From Anaerocolumna aminovalerica (lineage in GTDB: Bacteria > Bacillota > Clostridia > Lachnospirales > Lachnospiraceae): a stretch of DNA of 34,372 nucleotides. The notes below the pieces were generated by a model that saw only the letters and a program-made list of their open reading frames with translations, did no database searches and had not been told where the DNA came from. Of this stretch, positions 17,872 through 26,073 are shown piece after piece. Position 1 is the first letter of the stretch; each line of letters starts with the position of its first letter. The stretch spans positions 1 through 34,372 of the forward strand of contig NZ_FOWD01000043.1 of assembly GCF_900115365.1 (NCBI RefSeq), given 5' to 3'. A program made the position numbers and the translations under genes.

Positions 17872-18594
17872 TCACATTTTAATAAATCGCATATGATGTG
17901 CTCTTGCATAATCGAGAGCACTGGGTGTTATAATACTATCCTTTTCAATGCATATCGCTGCTTGTGATTTTATATTTAAATTTATTAGGTCTTTTTCTAA
18001 TATAAGTTTTTTCTTAAGCTCTACTTGTTCTTCAATCCCATCAATGGCTGCCTTTGTAAAAGAAGTAATCCCTTTACTATCACCTTGCTGCTTTCTTAGT
18101 AATGTTTGTTTTCCTTGTTTTTCACTAAATGGAAATGTACTTTCTGAAGTAAAGATAATACCGTATTGTCTTAAGCATTCCTCATATTCTAACAGCCTGC
18201 GGTAAAATGTTTTATTTGCAGTTGCCTTATAAGAGCGATATTCTAGTCCCTCCTCAAGTACAAAGATTCTTTTTCCAAGTAAAAGAGCATATCGTATTGC
18301 TTCTTCCAAATATCCTTCACCGCTTAAAAGCGCCAAATTAATTAATTGTTTCACGGTAACAGATGTTGCCAAAATTACTTCTGCACATGAAACCATAGAG
18401 TAAAGGTCCTCTGTCTTTTTAGAACCATCCGTATCTGGAATCAGCAAATTATATTCTTTTGTTATTACCTCCGAAAGGGGATGCCGTCCATCCGATAATA
18501 CTAATAATGCCGTTTTTTGTATAGAAGTATTTTCATACGACCACAGACGGTGAAGAACTTCTTTCATGACTTCTTCAATAATATCTTCATACAT
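17872..18594 (-). CDS. Eut-associated protein of unknown function (TIGR02536-like)
   Basis: It resembles the conserved hypothetical protein of Firmicute eut operons (TIGR02536, from memory). About 240 residues from the ATG at 18594; the frame reaches back to a TTG at 18651 with no good ribosome site. The N terminus (YEDIIEEVMKEVLHRLW) is an amphipathic helix like an encapsulation peptide. The middle (LLVLSDGRHPLSEVI to VTVKQLINLALLSG and ALLLGKRIFVLEEGL) looks like a flavoprotein-type Rossmann fold. The C terminus EKDSIITPSALDYA closely matches the EKDTILTPSARAYL segment of the adjacent EutT. It may be an accessory of cobalamin or flavin handling inside the compartment; the function is unknown. 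Confidence 0.8.
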   Translation of the reverse strand: MYEDIIEEVMKEVLHRLWSYENTSIQKTALLVLSDGRHPLSEVITKEYNLLIPDTDGSKKTEDLYSMVSCAEVILATSVTVKQLINLALLSGEGYLEEAIRYALLLGKRIFVLEEGLEYRSYKATANKTFYRRLLEYEECLRQYGIIFTSESTFPFSEKQGKQTLLRKQQGDSKGITSFTKAAIDGIEEQVELKKKLILEKDLINLNIKSQAAICIEKDSIITPSALDYARAHHMRFIKM

Positions 18595-18656
18595 ATACTC
18601 AACTCTTTTCTTATAGTAAAGAACAGTGATCTGTCCTGGAGAACAGTACAAGCATC

Positions 18657-19301
18657 CTACTTATCCACAATAATCAAACCCTTGGAATCTTTCCTTAGAC
18701 CACAGGCATTCGCCTCATCATAATCAATGTGCATGGCAGTACTGAAATTCTTATCAACTCGTATATCTACGTCTTCAAATATTACCGGACGTTCTCCAAA
18801 TACCTTGACTTTAACCGAATCACCATTGGATACGCAAAAGCGTTTTGCATCTTCTGGTGTAATATGAATATGACGCTTTGCCACTATAAGGCCTTCCTTT
18901 ATCTCTATTGTCACGCCGTTATTAGGATTTGTTATTTTAATACCAGGTGTTTCCTTAATATCACCACTTAGTCTGACTGGAACCTTAATTCCAAGTGTCA
19001 GTGCATCTGTTAGGGAGACCTCTACCTGAGACTTACTTCTCTCCGGACCTAACACAACAACATTGTGAATGGCGTTTTTAGGGCCCTTAATGGTAACTCT
19101 TTCTTCACAGGCAAACTGTCCGGGCTGAGACAAATCTTTAACAGGAGTAAGCTTATAATTATACCCAAAAAGAGTATTGATATCTTCCCTGCTTAAGTGA
19201 ACATGTCTTCCGGATGCTTCCATTAGGATAAACTGCTCTTTCATTTCCTTCAACACTGCATCAACGATTGCATCTATATTAATGTTTGTTTCTGCTAACA
19301 T
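18657..19301 (-). CDS. pduL: Phosphate propanoyl/acetyltransferase PduL (EutD role)
   Basis: This zinc-dependent phosphotransacylase turns acetyl-CoA and phosphate into acetyl phosphate and recycles CoA inside the compartment. The 214 residues hold two PduL barrel domains with the metal-site histidines: GRHVHLS (His33, His35), KRHIHIT (His144, His146) and AMHIDYDEANACG (His191). It is unrelated to the Pta/EutD enzyme of enterobacteria but fills the same step. Residues 7-21 form an amphipathic helix (INIDAIVDAVLKEMK) that fits an encapsulation peptide. The ATG at 19301 has a short-spaced AGGA. Confidence 0.95.
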   Translation of the reverse strand: MLAETNINIDAIVDAVLKEMKEQFILMEASGRHVHLSREDINTLFGYNYKLTPVKDLSQPGQFACEERVTIKGPKNAIHNVVVLGPERSKSQVEVSLTDALTLGIKVPVRLSGDIKETPGIKITNPNNGVTIEIKEGLIVAKRHIHITPEDAKRFCVSNGDSVKVKVFGERPVIFEDVDIRVDKNFSTAMHIDYDEANACGLRKDSKGLIIVDK

Positions 19302-19313
19302 ACTTCCTACTTT

Positions 19314-20114
19314 CTATGACTCGTTATATTTTCCTGTCAGATATTTAAACATCATAATCCAAAAGAAAGAGGATAAACGGTTGAAAGCTCTTATAATATC
19401 CTCTCTGGTTACCGTTCCATCGTCTTCTTTAAACGCTTTAAATGCTACTATTTCTGTTTTCCTTGCAAGTGTCCTTAATTTATTTAAATGGGCAGTCATC
19501 TCACCCTGTTGATAGGTAGGAAGAAAATGTCTCATTCCAAAATATTGACTTGGATGATAGGATTGTTCCCGCAAATCTTTTTCATTCAACCCGCCTAAAG
19601 TAAAATCACCCACTTCTACTCCCTTTAGCTCACATTGCAATAGTTTGCGTATAAAGCGAATCACTTCTTCTAACTCTTTGGTTAGCTTTGGCATTTGTAA
19701 ACGTTCAGAGACTGTCTGGGCAATTATGATTTCTGATTCCAGATAATCAATTGCTCCACGAAGAATAATTCTTTTATGATCTTTAAATACCAAGAAGTTT
19801 CCCCTAAGATGTGTCATATGCTCTGGTTTATTTTCCAAATGAACACCAAATACTGTATCAAATCCGGATGATGCCTCTAATGAATGATTTTTATTCTTCT
19901 GCTCTGTCTTATCTTCTGTTGCCATAACCCTGCCATGGCTAATGGAATTTGAACCATGATTATCCCTTCCTGTGAGTGTAATGTTCTTCTCTAATAGATA
20001 AGCTCTGGCAGAAGGGGTTAATATAGTATCCTTTTCCATACGAAATTCTCCCTTTTCCTTTAAAAGACCATCACTTATCATCTTTCGAATATCTTGTTCT
20101 GTTATTAATGCCAT
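19314..20114 (-). CDS. eutT: Cob(I)alamin adenosyltransferase EutT
   Basis: It makes adenosylcobalamin, the cofactor of EutBC, from ATP and reduced cobalamin. About 266 residues match EutT: a TPSA motif (EKDTILTPSARAYL, near 27-40), the HMTHLRGNFLV block, the LLQCELKG segment and the C-terminal TREDIIRAFNRLSSFFWIMM. The Salmonella enzyme needs a His-Cys-Cys-Cys metal motif, but this protein has a single cysteine, so it belongs to a form without that site. The GTG at 20126 lies in the ribosome binding region of the ATG at 20114, which is the preferred start. The N-terminal ITEQDIRKMISDGLLKE may be an encapsulation helix. Confidence 0.92.
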   Translation of the reverse strand: MALITEQDIRKMISDGLLKEKGEFRMEKDTILTPSARAYLLEKNITLTGRDNHGSNSISHGRVMATEDKTEQKNKNHSLEASSGFDTVFGVHLENKPEHMTHLRGNFLVFKDHKRIILRGAIDYLESEIIIAQTVSERLQMPKLTKELEEVIRFIRKLLQCELKGVEVGDFTLGGLNEKDLREQSYHPSQYFGMRHFLPTYQQGEMTAHLNKLRTLARKTEIVAFKAFKEDDGTVTREDIIRAFNRLSSFFWIMMFKYLTGKYNES

Positions 20115-20151
20115 TCCTAACCTCACTATTATCTAATCTGCCTGGTAGATT

Positions 20152-20237
20152 GGGGCTGTTGTAAAATTAGTGTTATATAGATATGGATTATCTGATCTTC
20201 CATATCCTGTATCTATATTTTATTTTGCAACAGCCTC
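20152..20237. repeat. MITE-like 86-bp imperfect palindrome between eutM and eutT
   Basis: GGGGCTGTTGTAAAAT at 20152-20167 is complementary to ATTTTGCAACAGCCTC at 20222-20237 (14 of 16), and the AT-rich interior (ATATAGATA arms) can pair on. The ends resemble the CTGTTGCAAA termini of some insertion sequences, so this may be a miniature non-autonomous element. It is not followed by a T run, so it is unlikely to be a simple terminator. In the eut mRNA it would fold into a long hairpin between abundant shell protein EutM and EutT. The gap around it (20115-20283) holds nothing else. Confidence 0.6.
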
Positions 20238-20283
20238 GTAAGGCATATCATGAAAGAAGTTTCTATTCCTTCTGTTATTTAAG

Positions 20284-20574
20284 TTATGCTTGTGTATGGG
20301 TATGGGGAAGAATTCCATCCACCTCAGTATGAGGTCTTGGAATTACATGTACGGATATTAATTCACCCACACGTTCTGCTGCTGCTGCACCTGCATCAGT
20401 TGCCGCTTTAACTGCACCAACATCGCCTCGTACCATAACAGTAACCAAACCTCCACCTACCTGTTCCTTACCGATTAAAGCTACATTAGCTGCTTTTACC
20501 ATTGAATCAGCTGCTTCGATTGCACCAACTAAACCTTTCGTTTCAATCATACCAAGTGCATTTGTATTAGACAT
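20284..20574 (-). CDS. eutM: Hexameric shell protein EutM
   Basis: This BMC-H protein is likely the main facet tile of the compartment. The roughly 97 residues follow the canonical pattern: [20 protein letters not shown] at the start, [20 protein letters not shown] in the middle, [20 protein letters not shown], and [13 protein letters not shown] at the C terminus. There are two candidate starts; AGGAGG is too close to the ATG at 20580 and better spaced from 20574. A strong ribosome site and a position before a long hairpin fit high expression. Confidence 0.96.
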   Translation of the reverse strand: MSNTNALGMIETKGLVGAIEAADSMVKAANVALIGKEQVGGGLVTVMVRGDVGAVKAATDAGAAAAERVGELISVHVIPRPHTEVDGILPHTHTQA

Positions 20575-20649
20575 ATTCATTTCCTCCTAATATTTATAGA
20601 AAAGTTACACTAAGTTCCACTCATATACTATTATTCTACATTTTATTGT

Positions 20650-22137
20650 TTATATTAGCTGCTTCATAATTCTTTTTACTATTTCCTCTACCAGTTCTGT
20701 ATTAACATTACAATATGGGCTATTATTGGAAGATTTGGTATCACCTAGTAAATTAGCCGCATTATTTCTTAGATCTTCCAGCTCTTTTATACCGAATGCT
20801 ACCCGTTTTATATTAATTAAGTCCATTGGACCAATATTATTGGAAGAAGAACTTCCTCCAACAGCACCACATCCAAGTGTCAGTGCCGGGAAAAGATTCG
20901 TAGATCCGCCTATACCGCCAAGAGAACCCATTGTATTGACCAAAATTCTGGAAGCTGGTGCCCGTAAGGCAAATCGTTTGATTAAGTCATCATTGTTACA
21001 GTGCATGGAAAAAGTATGGCCCATTCCTTCAAAGCTTAGTATTTCTACTACCTTATCAATTACATCCTCAATTGTTTCTTCAACAAAGAATGCCAATATC
21101 GGTGCTAATTTTTCTCTGGAATATGGAGCGTCATCTCCCACTCTGGATTCTTTTGCAATTAATACTCTTGCAGAAGCCGGTACACCTGTTAACCCGGCAA
21201 GCTTACTTATTTGGGCTACAGATTTTCCAACAATTTGTGGATTCATTGTTCCATTTGCACGAAGAATAAAACCTGCCAGCTTTTTAGACTCCTCTTCATT
21301 CAGGAAGAAACCGCCCTGTGCAATTAATTCTTCCCTTACGGCTTGCTCCATACAACGTTCTACAATTACAGATTGTTCTGAAGCACAAATTGTACCGTTA
21401 TCAAATGTTTTGGAATCCATAATGTGTTTTACGGCTAATTTAACATTTGCTGTTTTATCAATAAATGCTGGTCCGTTACCTGCACCCACTCCAATAGCTG
21501 GTGTTCCTGAGGAATAGGCAGCTTTCACCATTGCATAGCCCCCGGTAGCTAAGATAAGTTTTGTATCCGGATGTTTCATTAATTCATTGGTTGCCTGAAG
21601 AGTTGGAATGGTTATACAGGATATAGCCCCTTTAGGGCATCCCGCTGCTTCTGCTGCTTCACTGACAACCTTAACTGTTTCTAAGATACAATTCTTTGCT
21701 CCGGGATGTGGTGAAAATACAATACAGTTACCCCCTTTAATTGAAATCAGGGTCTTATACATAATTGTAGAAGTTGGATTGGTGGAAGGTATAATACCTG
21801 CCACAATACCTACCGGTATTCCAATCTCCATTGTTTTATTCTCTTTATCCTCCCGAAGAATTCCAACTGTTTTTTGATCCTTAATTGCCTCATAAATCCC
21901 CATAGAACCAAAAACATTTTTAACTACTTTATCCTGCCAGATACCAAATCCGGTTTCTTCATTTGCCATTTTAGCAAGACGCTCAGCATTCTGTAATGAT
22001 GCTTCTGCAATTGCCTTTACGATACGATCAATTTTTTCCTGATTGAAGGTTGCCAGTATCTTATGGGCTTCCTTTGCTTTTTTTAAAAGCAAACGGACTT
22101 CTTGTATTGACATTAAATCTTTCTCTAGTAACTCCAT
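20650..22137 (-). CDS. eutE: CoA-acylating acetaldehyde dehydrogenase EutE
   Basis: It oxidises acetaldehyde to acetyl-CoA with NAD+ and CoA inside the compartment. The 495 residues carry the aldehyde dehydrogenase fold with the catalytic Cys251 in DNGTICASEQS, the IIPSTNPTSTIMYKTL cofactor segment near 116 and the GGIGGSTNLFPALTLGCG block near 420. The C-terminal tail after a flexible Ser/Asn stretch is an amphipathic helix (TELVEEIVKRIMKQLI), a typical C-terminal encapsulation peptide of Firmicute homologues. GGAG lies eight bases before the ATG. It starts 14 bp after the eutK-like gene. Confidence 0.95.
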   Translation of the reverse strand: MELLEKDLMSIQEVRLLLKKAKEAHKILATFNQEKIDRIVKAIAEASLQNAERLAKMANEETGFGIWQDKVVKNVFGSMGIYEAIKDQKTVGILREDKENKTMEIGIPVGIVAGIIPSTNPTSTIMYKTLISIKGGNCIVFSPHPGAKNCILETVKVVSEAAEAAGCPKGAISCITIPTLQATNELMKHPDTKLILATGGYAMVKAAYSSGTPAIGVGAGNGPAFIDKTANVKLAVKHIMDSKTFDNGTICASEQSVIVERCMEQAVREELIAQGGFFLNEEESKKLAGFILRANGTMNPQIVGKSVAQISKLAGLTGVPASARVLIAKESRVGDDAPYSREKLAPILAFFVEETIEDVIDKVVEILSFEGMGHTFSMHCNNDDLIKRFALRAPASRILVNTMGSLGGIGGSTNLFPALTLGCGAVGGSSSSNNIGPMDLINIKRVAFGIKELEDLRNNAANLLGDTKSSNNSPYCNVNTELVEEIVKRIMKQLI

Positions 22138-22151
22138 CCGCCGTCTCCTTC

Positions 22152-22862
22152 TTATCTGCTATTTTGCTGTGCTATTATAAGCTGAATTAACTCTTCCTTC
22201 TTTGCACTCTTATGAAATTCTGTTAATTCCACACCTTTACTTTGTAAGATTGCCCGAAGGGTATCATTGCTCTTTTTCCTTAATTCAGTAGTAGTATAAG
22301 TGATTATTGGTTCTGTTTTCAGGGCATTTACTTCCCCATTATTGGTATCTTTATAACTTTCCGTAGTTCCTTTCTCGTTAGTATTATTTTGAGTTATTAC
22401 ATTCTCTGTTCCGGGTTCTTTATTTCCGCTGACAGCATCTTTAACAACGGCCGTAGATTCCTTTGAAAAATCACTTGGTAAGTTATTCTTATCTGCAGTA
22501 CCAGTACCATCTTCCTGAGAATTTGTGAATCCAGAAACTGGGCTTTGATTTAAAGGTACTATTGGTTTTCTCTTTTGCTGAAAAAGTTTTATTCCTTTTA
22601 TTAATACTTTCCCCTCAAGGCTTTCATCTACATAAGGTATAACATGTTTAGCCCTAAGTGTGCCAACCCGCTCAGCTGCTGCTGCGCCTGCATCGACAGC
22701 AGCAGAAATTGCCCCCACATCTCCGGTGATTTCCACAGTCAGGATTCCCGCACCTGCTTTTTCTATTGCCAATAAGTTAACATTTGCTGCTTTAAGGGCA
22801 GAATCTGCTGCTTCAATTGCGGGAGGTAACCCGATTACTTCAATCATCCCTAATGCTTGCAT
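22152..22862 (-). CDS. EutK-like BMC-H shell protein with linker and C-terminal SAP-like module
   Basis: This shell protein has 236 residues, far more than the 90-100 of a simple BMC-H. Residues 1-78 are a BMC domain close to EutM ([36 protein letters not shown]). Residues about 80-185 are a Ser/Thr/Asn/Glu-rich linker, probably disordered. Residues about 189-236 (TTTELRKKSNDTLRAILQSK, then KSAKKEELIQLI) look like a SAP/HeH helix-extended-loop-helix module, a fold that often binds nucleic acid. E. coli EutK also joins a BMC domain to a C-terminal helix-turn-helix, so this may be its functional counterpart with a different module. The module call is by eye. It ends 14 bp before eutE. Confidence 0.85.
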   Translation of the reverse strand: MQALGMIEVIGLPPAIEAADSALKAANVNLLAIEKAGAGILTVEITGDVGAISAAVDAGAAAAERVGTLRAKHVIPYVDESLEGKVLIKGIKLFQQKRKPIVPLNQSPVSGFTNSQEDGTGTADKNNLPSDFSKESTAVVKDAVSGNKEPGTENVITQNNTNEKGTTESYKDTNNGEVNALKTEPIITYTTTELRKKSNDTLRAILQSKGVELTEFHKSAKKEELIQLIIAQQNSR

Positions 22863-22863
22863 C

Positions 22864-23520
22864 TTACTGATATTCCTTTGGTCGATCCGCTACACTTCTT
22901 ACTGCTTCTGCAAATGCATTACAGGCTGCATAAACAGCAGATTGAGAACCTGTTAATAATCCGCCCCCAAAGTTTGTTTCACTTGGGGGTCCGTAAAACT
23001 CGCATAATCGAACATCTGCTGCTTTCATAGCTGCATCAAGGGCATAGATCGATTCCAGGGGAGGAGCAATCACGTAGGCAAGGGCTTCACCTTCTTTAAT
23101 GCCTGCGATCTTTGATAGATAGGATCCGGTTCTTGAAACGGTATGAGCATAATAAACAATGGAATCATCATCATTGGCACTAATGAAGTAAGCATCATTT
23201 TCCATAAAGCTAATGCAAGCATTTAACCCGCTTCGAACTTCAGCCGGACTTGGACCTGCAAGAATACCTATTACCTCGCCTGCAAGTTTTGTATTGGCAT
23301 TAGCAGCACCTCCATAAAATGACCTGGCATAAACCACTTCAACATCTGCTGCTTTTGTTGCTTCATCCAAACCAGTGTAGGTTACATCGTCACTATCCGC
23401 TGTAATAATCCCAAGACTCTTATGACGTTCTCCAAGAGAGAGCTTTTCTGCCAAATCCGGGCTCACATTAGAGATTATCCGGACAGCTAATATATTTGGG
23501 TGTAATTTATCATTTTTCAT
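22864..23520 (-). CDS. eutL: Trimeric shell protein EutL
   Basis: This BMC-T shell protein forms a trimer with a central pore, whose gating has been linked to ethanolamine and cobalamin. The 218 residues match EutL: LHPNILAVRIISNVSPDLA at the N terminus, SDDVTYTGLDEATKAADVEV, the LAGPSPAEVRSGLNACI segment and the LESIYALDAAMKAADVRLCE repeat in the second half. GAGGTTATT precedes the ATG. The stop codon abuts the start of the eutK-like gene, implying coupling. Confidence 0.96.
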   Translation of the reverse strand: MKNDKLHPNILAVRIISNVSPDLAEKLSLGERHKSLGIITADSDDVTYTGLDEATKAADVEVVYARSFYGGAANANTKLAGEVIGILAGPSPAEVRSGLNACISFMENDAYFISANDDDSIVYYAHTVSRTGSYLSKIAGIKEGEALAYVIAPPLESIYALDAAMKAADVRLCEFYGPPSETNFGGGLLTGSQSAVYAACNAFAEAVRSVADRPKEYQ

Positions 23521-23568
23521 AATAACCTCGATTCCGGTGCTTTCACACCATTTAATAAATCTTATATC

Positions 23569-24471
23569 TTAAACTTTATTCAAATCGATACCGGATGCTT
23601 TCTTATCTAACATCCTTTTAATCAACTCGGCTGCATGTGCACCAGCTTCAACTGGTGTGGTACCTCCACGGTGGATGTTAGAAATAACAGTTCTTTTTGA
23701 TTCCGGAATTCCATGTTTTGGTTTGTAGCAAATGTAAGCAGACATGGATTCTGCCGTTACTAATCCGGGGCGTTCTCCAACTAACATACAAATTACATCT
23801 GCATCGGTAATTTGACCAATATCATCCATGGCACCTACTCTGGCGTGTTTAATAAAAATACTAGGGGGTACATTAATCTGGTACATGCTAAGACCTTGCT
23901 TTATTGCAGGGATCATATCCTCCACATTTGCTTCAACGGCTGAAGAGGATAGACCGTCACCGACGATAATAAGAACCTTTGGATTTTGTCCGCATGTCTT
24001 TTTGATTATCTCCTGCTCCTCTTTGCCAAATCTGCGCCCAAGGTCTGGCCTTGTTAAATACTCATCTTTATCTTTACAAAGTGTTTTTACAAATACAAAG
24101 TTATTTTTCTTTATAAAATCTTCAGAGACATCAGAGAATACTGCATCTTGGGCTGCTGCATGGTCTGCTCTGACACGCAGCATAGTCATAGTCTTATACC
24201 GTGCACCGGCTCTTCCAACACCAAGTCTGGCCGGAGTTTTACTTTTCATATGAAGATATTCTTCTTTATTTTTTGGGTGATCTACTAAAAACCAAGATTT
24301 TAGATCTATTTTAGTTATATCCGGTAAACATTCTGAAGATACTGGGGTTGCTGCCGCCGTTGCCTGGCCGGCAGGAGTTTGGTTGGTTATTGTTTTTACC
24401 TGATTACCACCGCCATTTATCATCTGTTCTACCATCTGCTCTACCATTTTTCTTATATTTTGTTCATCCAT
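23569..24471 (-). CDS. eutC: Ethanolamine ammonia-lyase small subunit
   Basis: This is the small subunit of the adenosylcobalamin enzyme that cleaves ethanolamine to acetaldehyde and ammonia; with EutB it binds the cofactor. The 300 residues contain [14 protein letters not shown] near 80, [20 protein letters not shown] near 165 and [20 protein letters not shown] near 230. The N-terminal 20 residues ([20 protein letters not shown]) form an amphipathic helix followed by an Ala/Thr/Gln-rich linker, a clear encapsulation-peptide layout. It lies 55 bp after eutB with a strong stem-loop in the gap. AGGAGC is eight bases before the ATG. Confidence 0.96.
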   Translation of the reverse strand: MDEQNIRKMVEQMVEQMINGGGNQVKTITNQTPAGQATAAATPVSSECLPDITKIDLKSWFLVDHPKNKEEYLHMKSKTPARLGVGRAGARYKTMTMLRVRADHAAAQDAVFSDVSEDFIKKNNFVFVKTLCKDKDEYLTRPDLGRRFGKEEQEIIKKTCGQNPKVLIIVGDGLSSSAVEANVEDMIPAIKQGLSMYQINVPPSIFIKHARVGAMDDIGQITDADVICMLVGERPGLVTAESMSAYICYKPKHGIPESKRTVISNIHRGGTTPVEAGAHAAELIKRMLDKKASGIDLNKV

Positions 24472-24495
24472 ATATTTATGCTCCTTTTAAAATCT

Positions 24496-24518
24496 TTGAA
24501 AGAATAAAATTCTTTCAA
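24496..24518 (-). other. Perfect hairpin between eutB and eutC
   Basis: TTGAAAGAAT and ATTCTTTCAA form a perfect 10-bp stem with a 3-base loop in the 55-bp gap, just upstream of the eutC ribosome site. It is followed on the minus strand by AGATTTTAAAA, so it could be a weak terminator, an mRNA stabiliser or a processing site that tunes the EutB:EutC ratio. The role is inferred. Confidence 0.5.
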
Positions 24519-24526
24519 TCTTCCTA

Positions 24527-25891
24527 CTAGAATAAGACGGAAGCATCACCGGCTAATTTTGTCAGCTTACCTTTTTCATCAATAAATCCCATGCGAATCA
24601 TCCATTCATGGAATGGCTTGATGGCAGTTAAACCAAACATTTCACGAAGTGCCGCAGTTTCATGATAACCTGTGGTTTGATAGTTTAACATAACATCATC
24701 ACCATGAGGTATACCCATAAAGTAATTACAACCTGCTGTTGTTAACAGTACGGAAAGGTCTTCGATGGTGTTTTGGTCAGCTTTCATATGATTCGTATAA
24801 CAAGCGTCACATCCCATGGAAATGCCAGTTAACTTGCCCATAAAGTGATCCTCAAGACCGGCACGGTTTACTTGGCGGCCGTCATATAGGTATTCTGGCC
24901 CGATAAATCCTACAACAGTATTTACGATAAAAGGTTTAAAATGCTTTGCAAAACCATAACAACGGGCTTCCATGGTTACCTGATCTACTCCATGGTGTGC
25001 TTCTGAGGATAATTCCGAGCCTTGTCCGGTTTCAAAATACATAACATTGGGGCCTTCTGCAGTACCTTCCGATAAAGCAAGTTGTCTTGCCTCTTCTAAG
25101 GTTGCTGCATTAAATCCAAAGGCTTCATTTCCTTTTTCCGATCCTGCAATAGATTGGAAGATTAGATCCGATGGAGCGCCCTTTCTTATTGCATCCATCT
25201 GAGTAGTAACATGAGCAAGAACACATGTCTGAGTTGGAATCTTGAACTTTTGTTTTATGTCTTCAAATCTCTTAAGTATTCGAACTACACTTTCTGTGGA
25301 ATCATCAACCGGATTTAAACCTAATACAGCATCTCCCGCACCATAGGTTAAGCCTTCAAGTAAGGAAGCCATAATACCATCAGGGTCATCCGTGGGATGG
25401 TTTGGCTGCAAACGGCAGCTAAGTGTACCCGGTTCTCCAATAGTGGTATTACAATGTGCTGTAATACGAATTTTTCTTGCACCATACACTAGATCCATAT
25501 TTGACATTAATTTTGCAACAGCTGCTACCATCTCAGAAGTAATTCCACGGCTGATTCTTCGAATATCTGCCCCTGTTGTGTTTTCGTCCAAAATCCATTC
25601 ACGAAACTCAGCTACTGTCCAGTGCTTAATTTCGTTATAGATTTTTTCATTTACATCGTCTTGAATGATCCTGGTTACCTCGTCAATTTCATAAGGTACC
25701 GCCGGATTATTGCGAAGCTGTTCTAGTGTTATGTTCGCAAGTACAATCTTTGCTGCTACACGCTCCTCGGCAGATTCAGCAGCAATTCCAGCAAGGGTAT
25801 CACCCGATTTTTCTTCATTTGCCTTTGCCATGACTTCCATAAGAGATTTAAACTCATAGGTATGTCCTAACAATTGTGCTTTTAAAATCAT
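24527..25891 (-). CDS. eutB: Ethanolamine ammonia-lyase large subunit
   Basis: This catalytic subunit is a TIM barrel that holds the substrate and runs the radical reaction with adenosylcobalamin. The 454 residues are the family length. Conserved blocks include TLSCRLQPNHPTDDPDG near 170, GLTYGAGDAVLGLNPVDDS near 198, YFETGQGSELSSEAHHG near 295, GFIGPEYLYDGRQVNRAGLE and CDACYTNHMKADQN near 378. GGAGTAGACA precedes the ATG at 25891. It follows eutA after a 180-bp gap that holds a small AT hairpin. Confidence 0.98.
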   Translation of the reverse strand: MILKAQLLGHTYEFKSLMEVMAKANEEKSGDTLAGIAAESAEERVAAKIVLANITLEQLRNNPAVPYEIDEVTRIIQDDVNEKIYNEIKHWTVAEFREWILDENTTGADIRRISRGITSEMVAAVAKLMSNMDLVYGARKIRITAHCNTTIGEPGTLSCRLQPNHPTDDPDGIMASLLEGLTYGAGDAVLGLNPVDDSTESVVRILKRFEDIKQKFKIPTQTCVLAHVTTQMDAIRKGAPSDLIFQSIAGSEKGNEAFGFNAATLEEARQLALSEGTAEGPNVMYFETGQGSELSSEAHHGVDQVTMEARCYGFAKHFKPFIVNTVVGFIGPEYLYDGRQVNRAGLEDHFMGKLTGISMGCDACYTNHMKADQNTIEDLSVLLTTAGCNYFMGIPHGDDVMLNYQTTGYHETAALREMFGLTAIKPFHEWMIRMGFIDEKGKLTKLAGDASVLF

Positions 25892-26016
25892 TGTCTACTC
25901 CTATCTGCGTGTTTATATTCTTTGAACTTACTAATTCATATACACGCGTATCATTTCGTATTTTCAACATATTTTATTTTGAAGTTATTGCCGGGAACAA
26001 TAGGCAAATCACTTCC

Positions 26017-26039
26017 AGTTGAAAAATATATTTTCAACT
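26017..26039 (-). other. AT-rich hairpin between eutA and eutB
   Basis: AGTTGAAAA and TTTTCAACT form a 9-bp stem with the loop ATATA. It lies in the 182-bp gap 25892-26073, in which I see no gene and no confident promoter. There is no T run, so it is probably an mRNA processing or stability element. Confidence 0.35.
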
Positions 26040-26073
26040 TATTTGCATTTAGGATTATCCAAAATACAACTTT

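Noticed and set aside
20726-21517. 263-codon open frame on the plus strand
   Set aside because: It is antisense to eutE, which is complete and well conserved; there is no ribosome site or family match.
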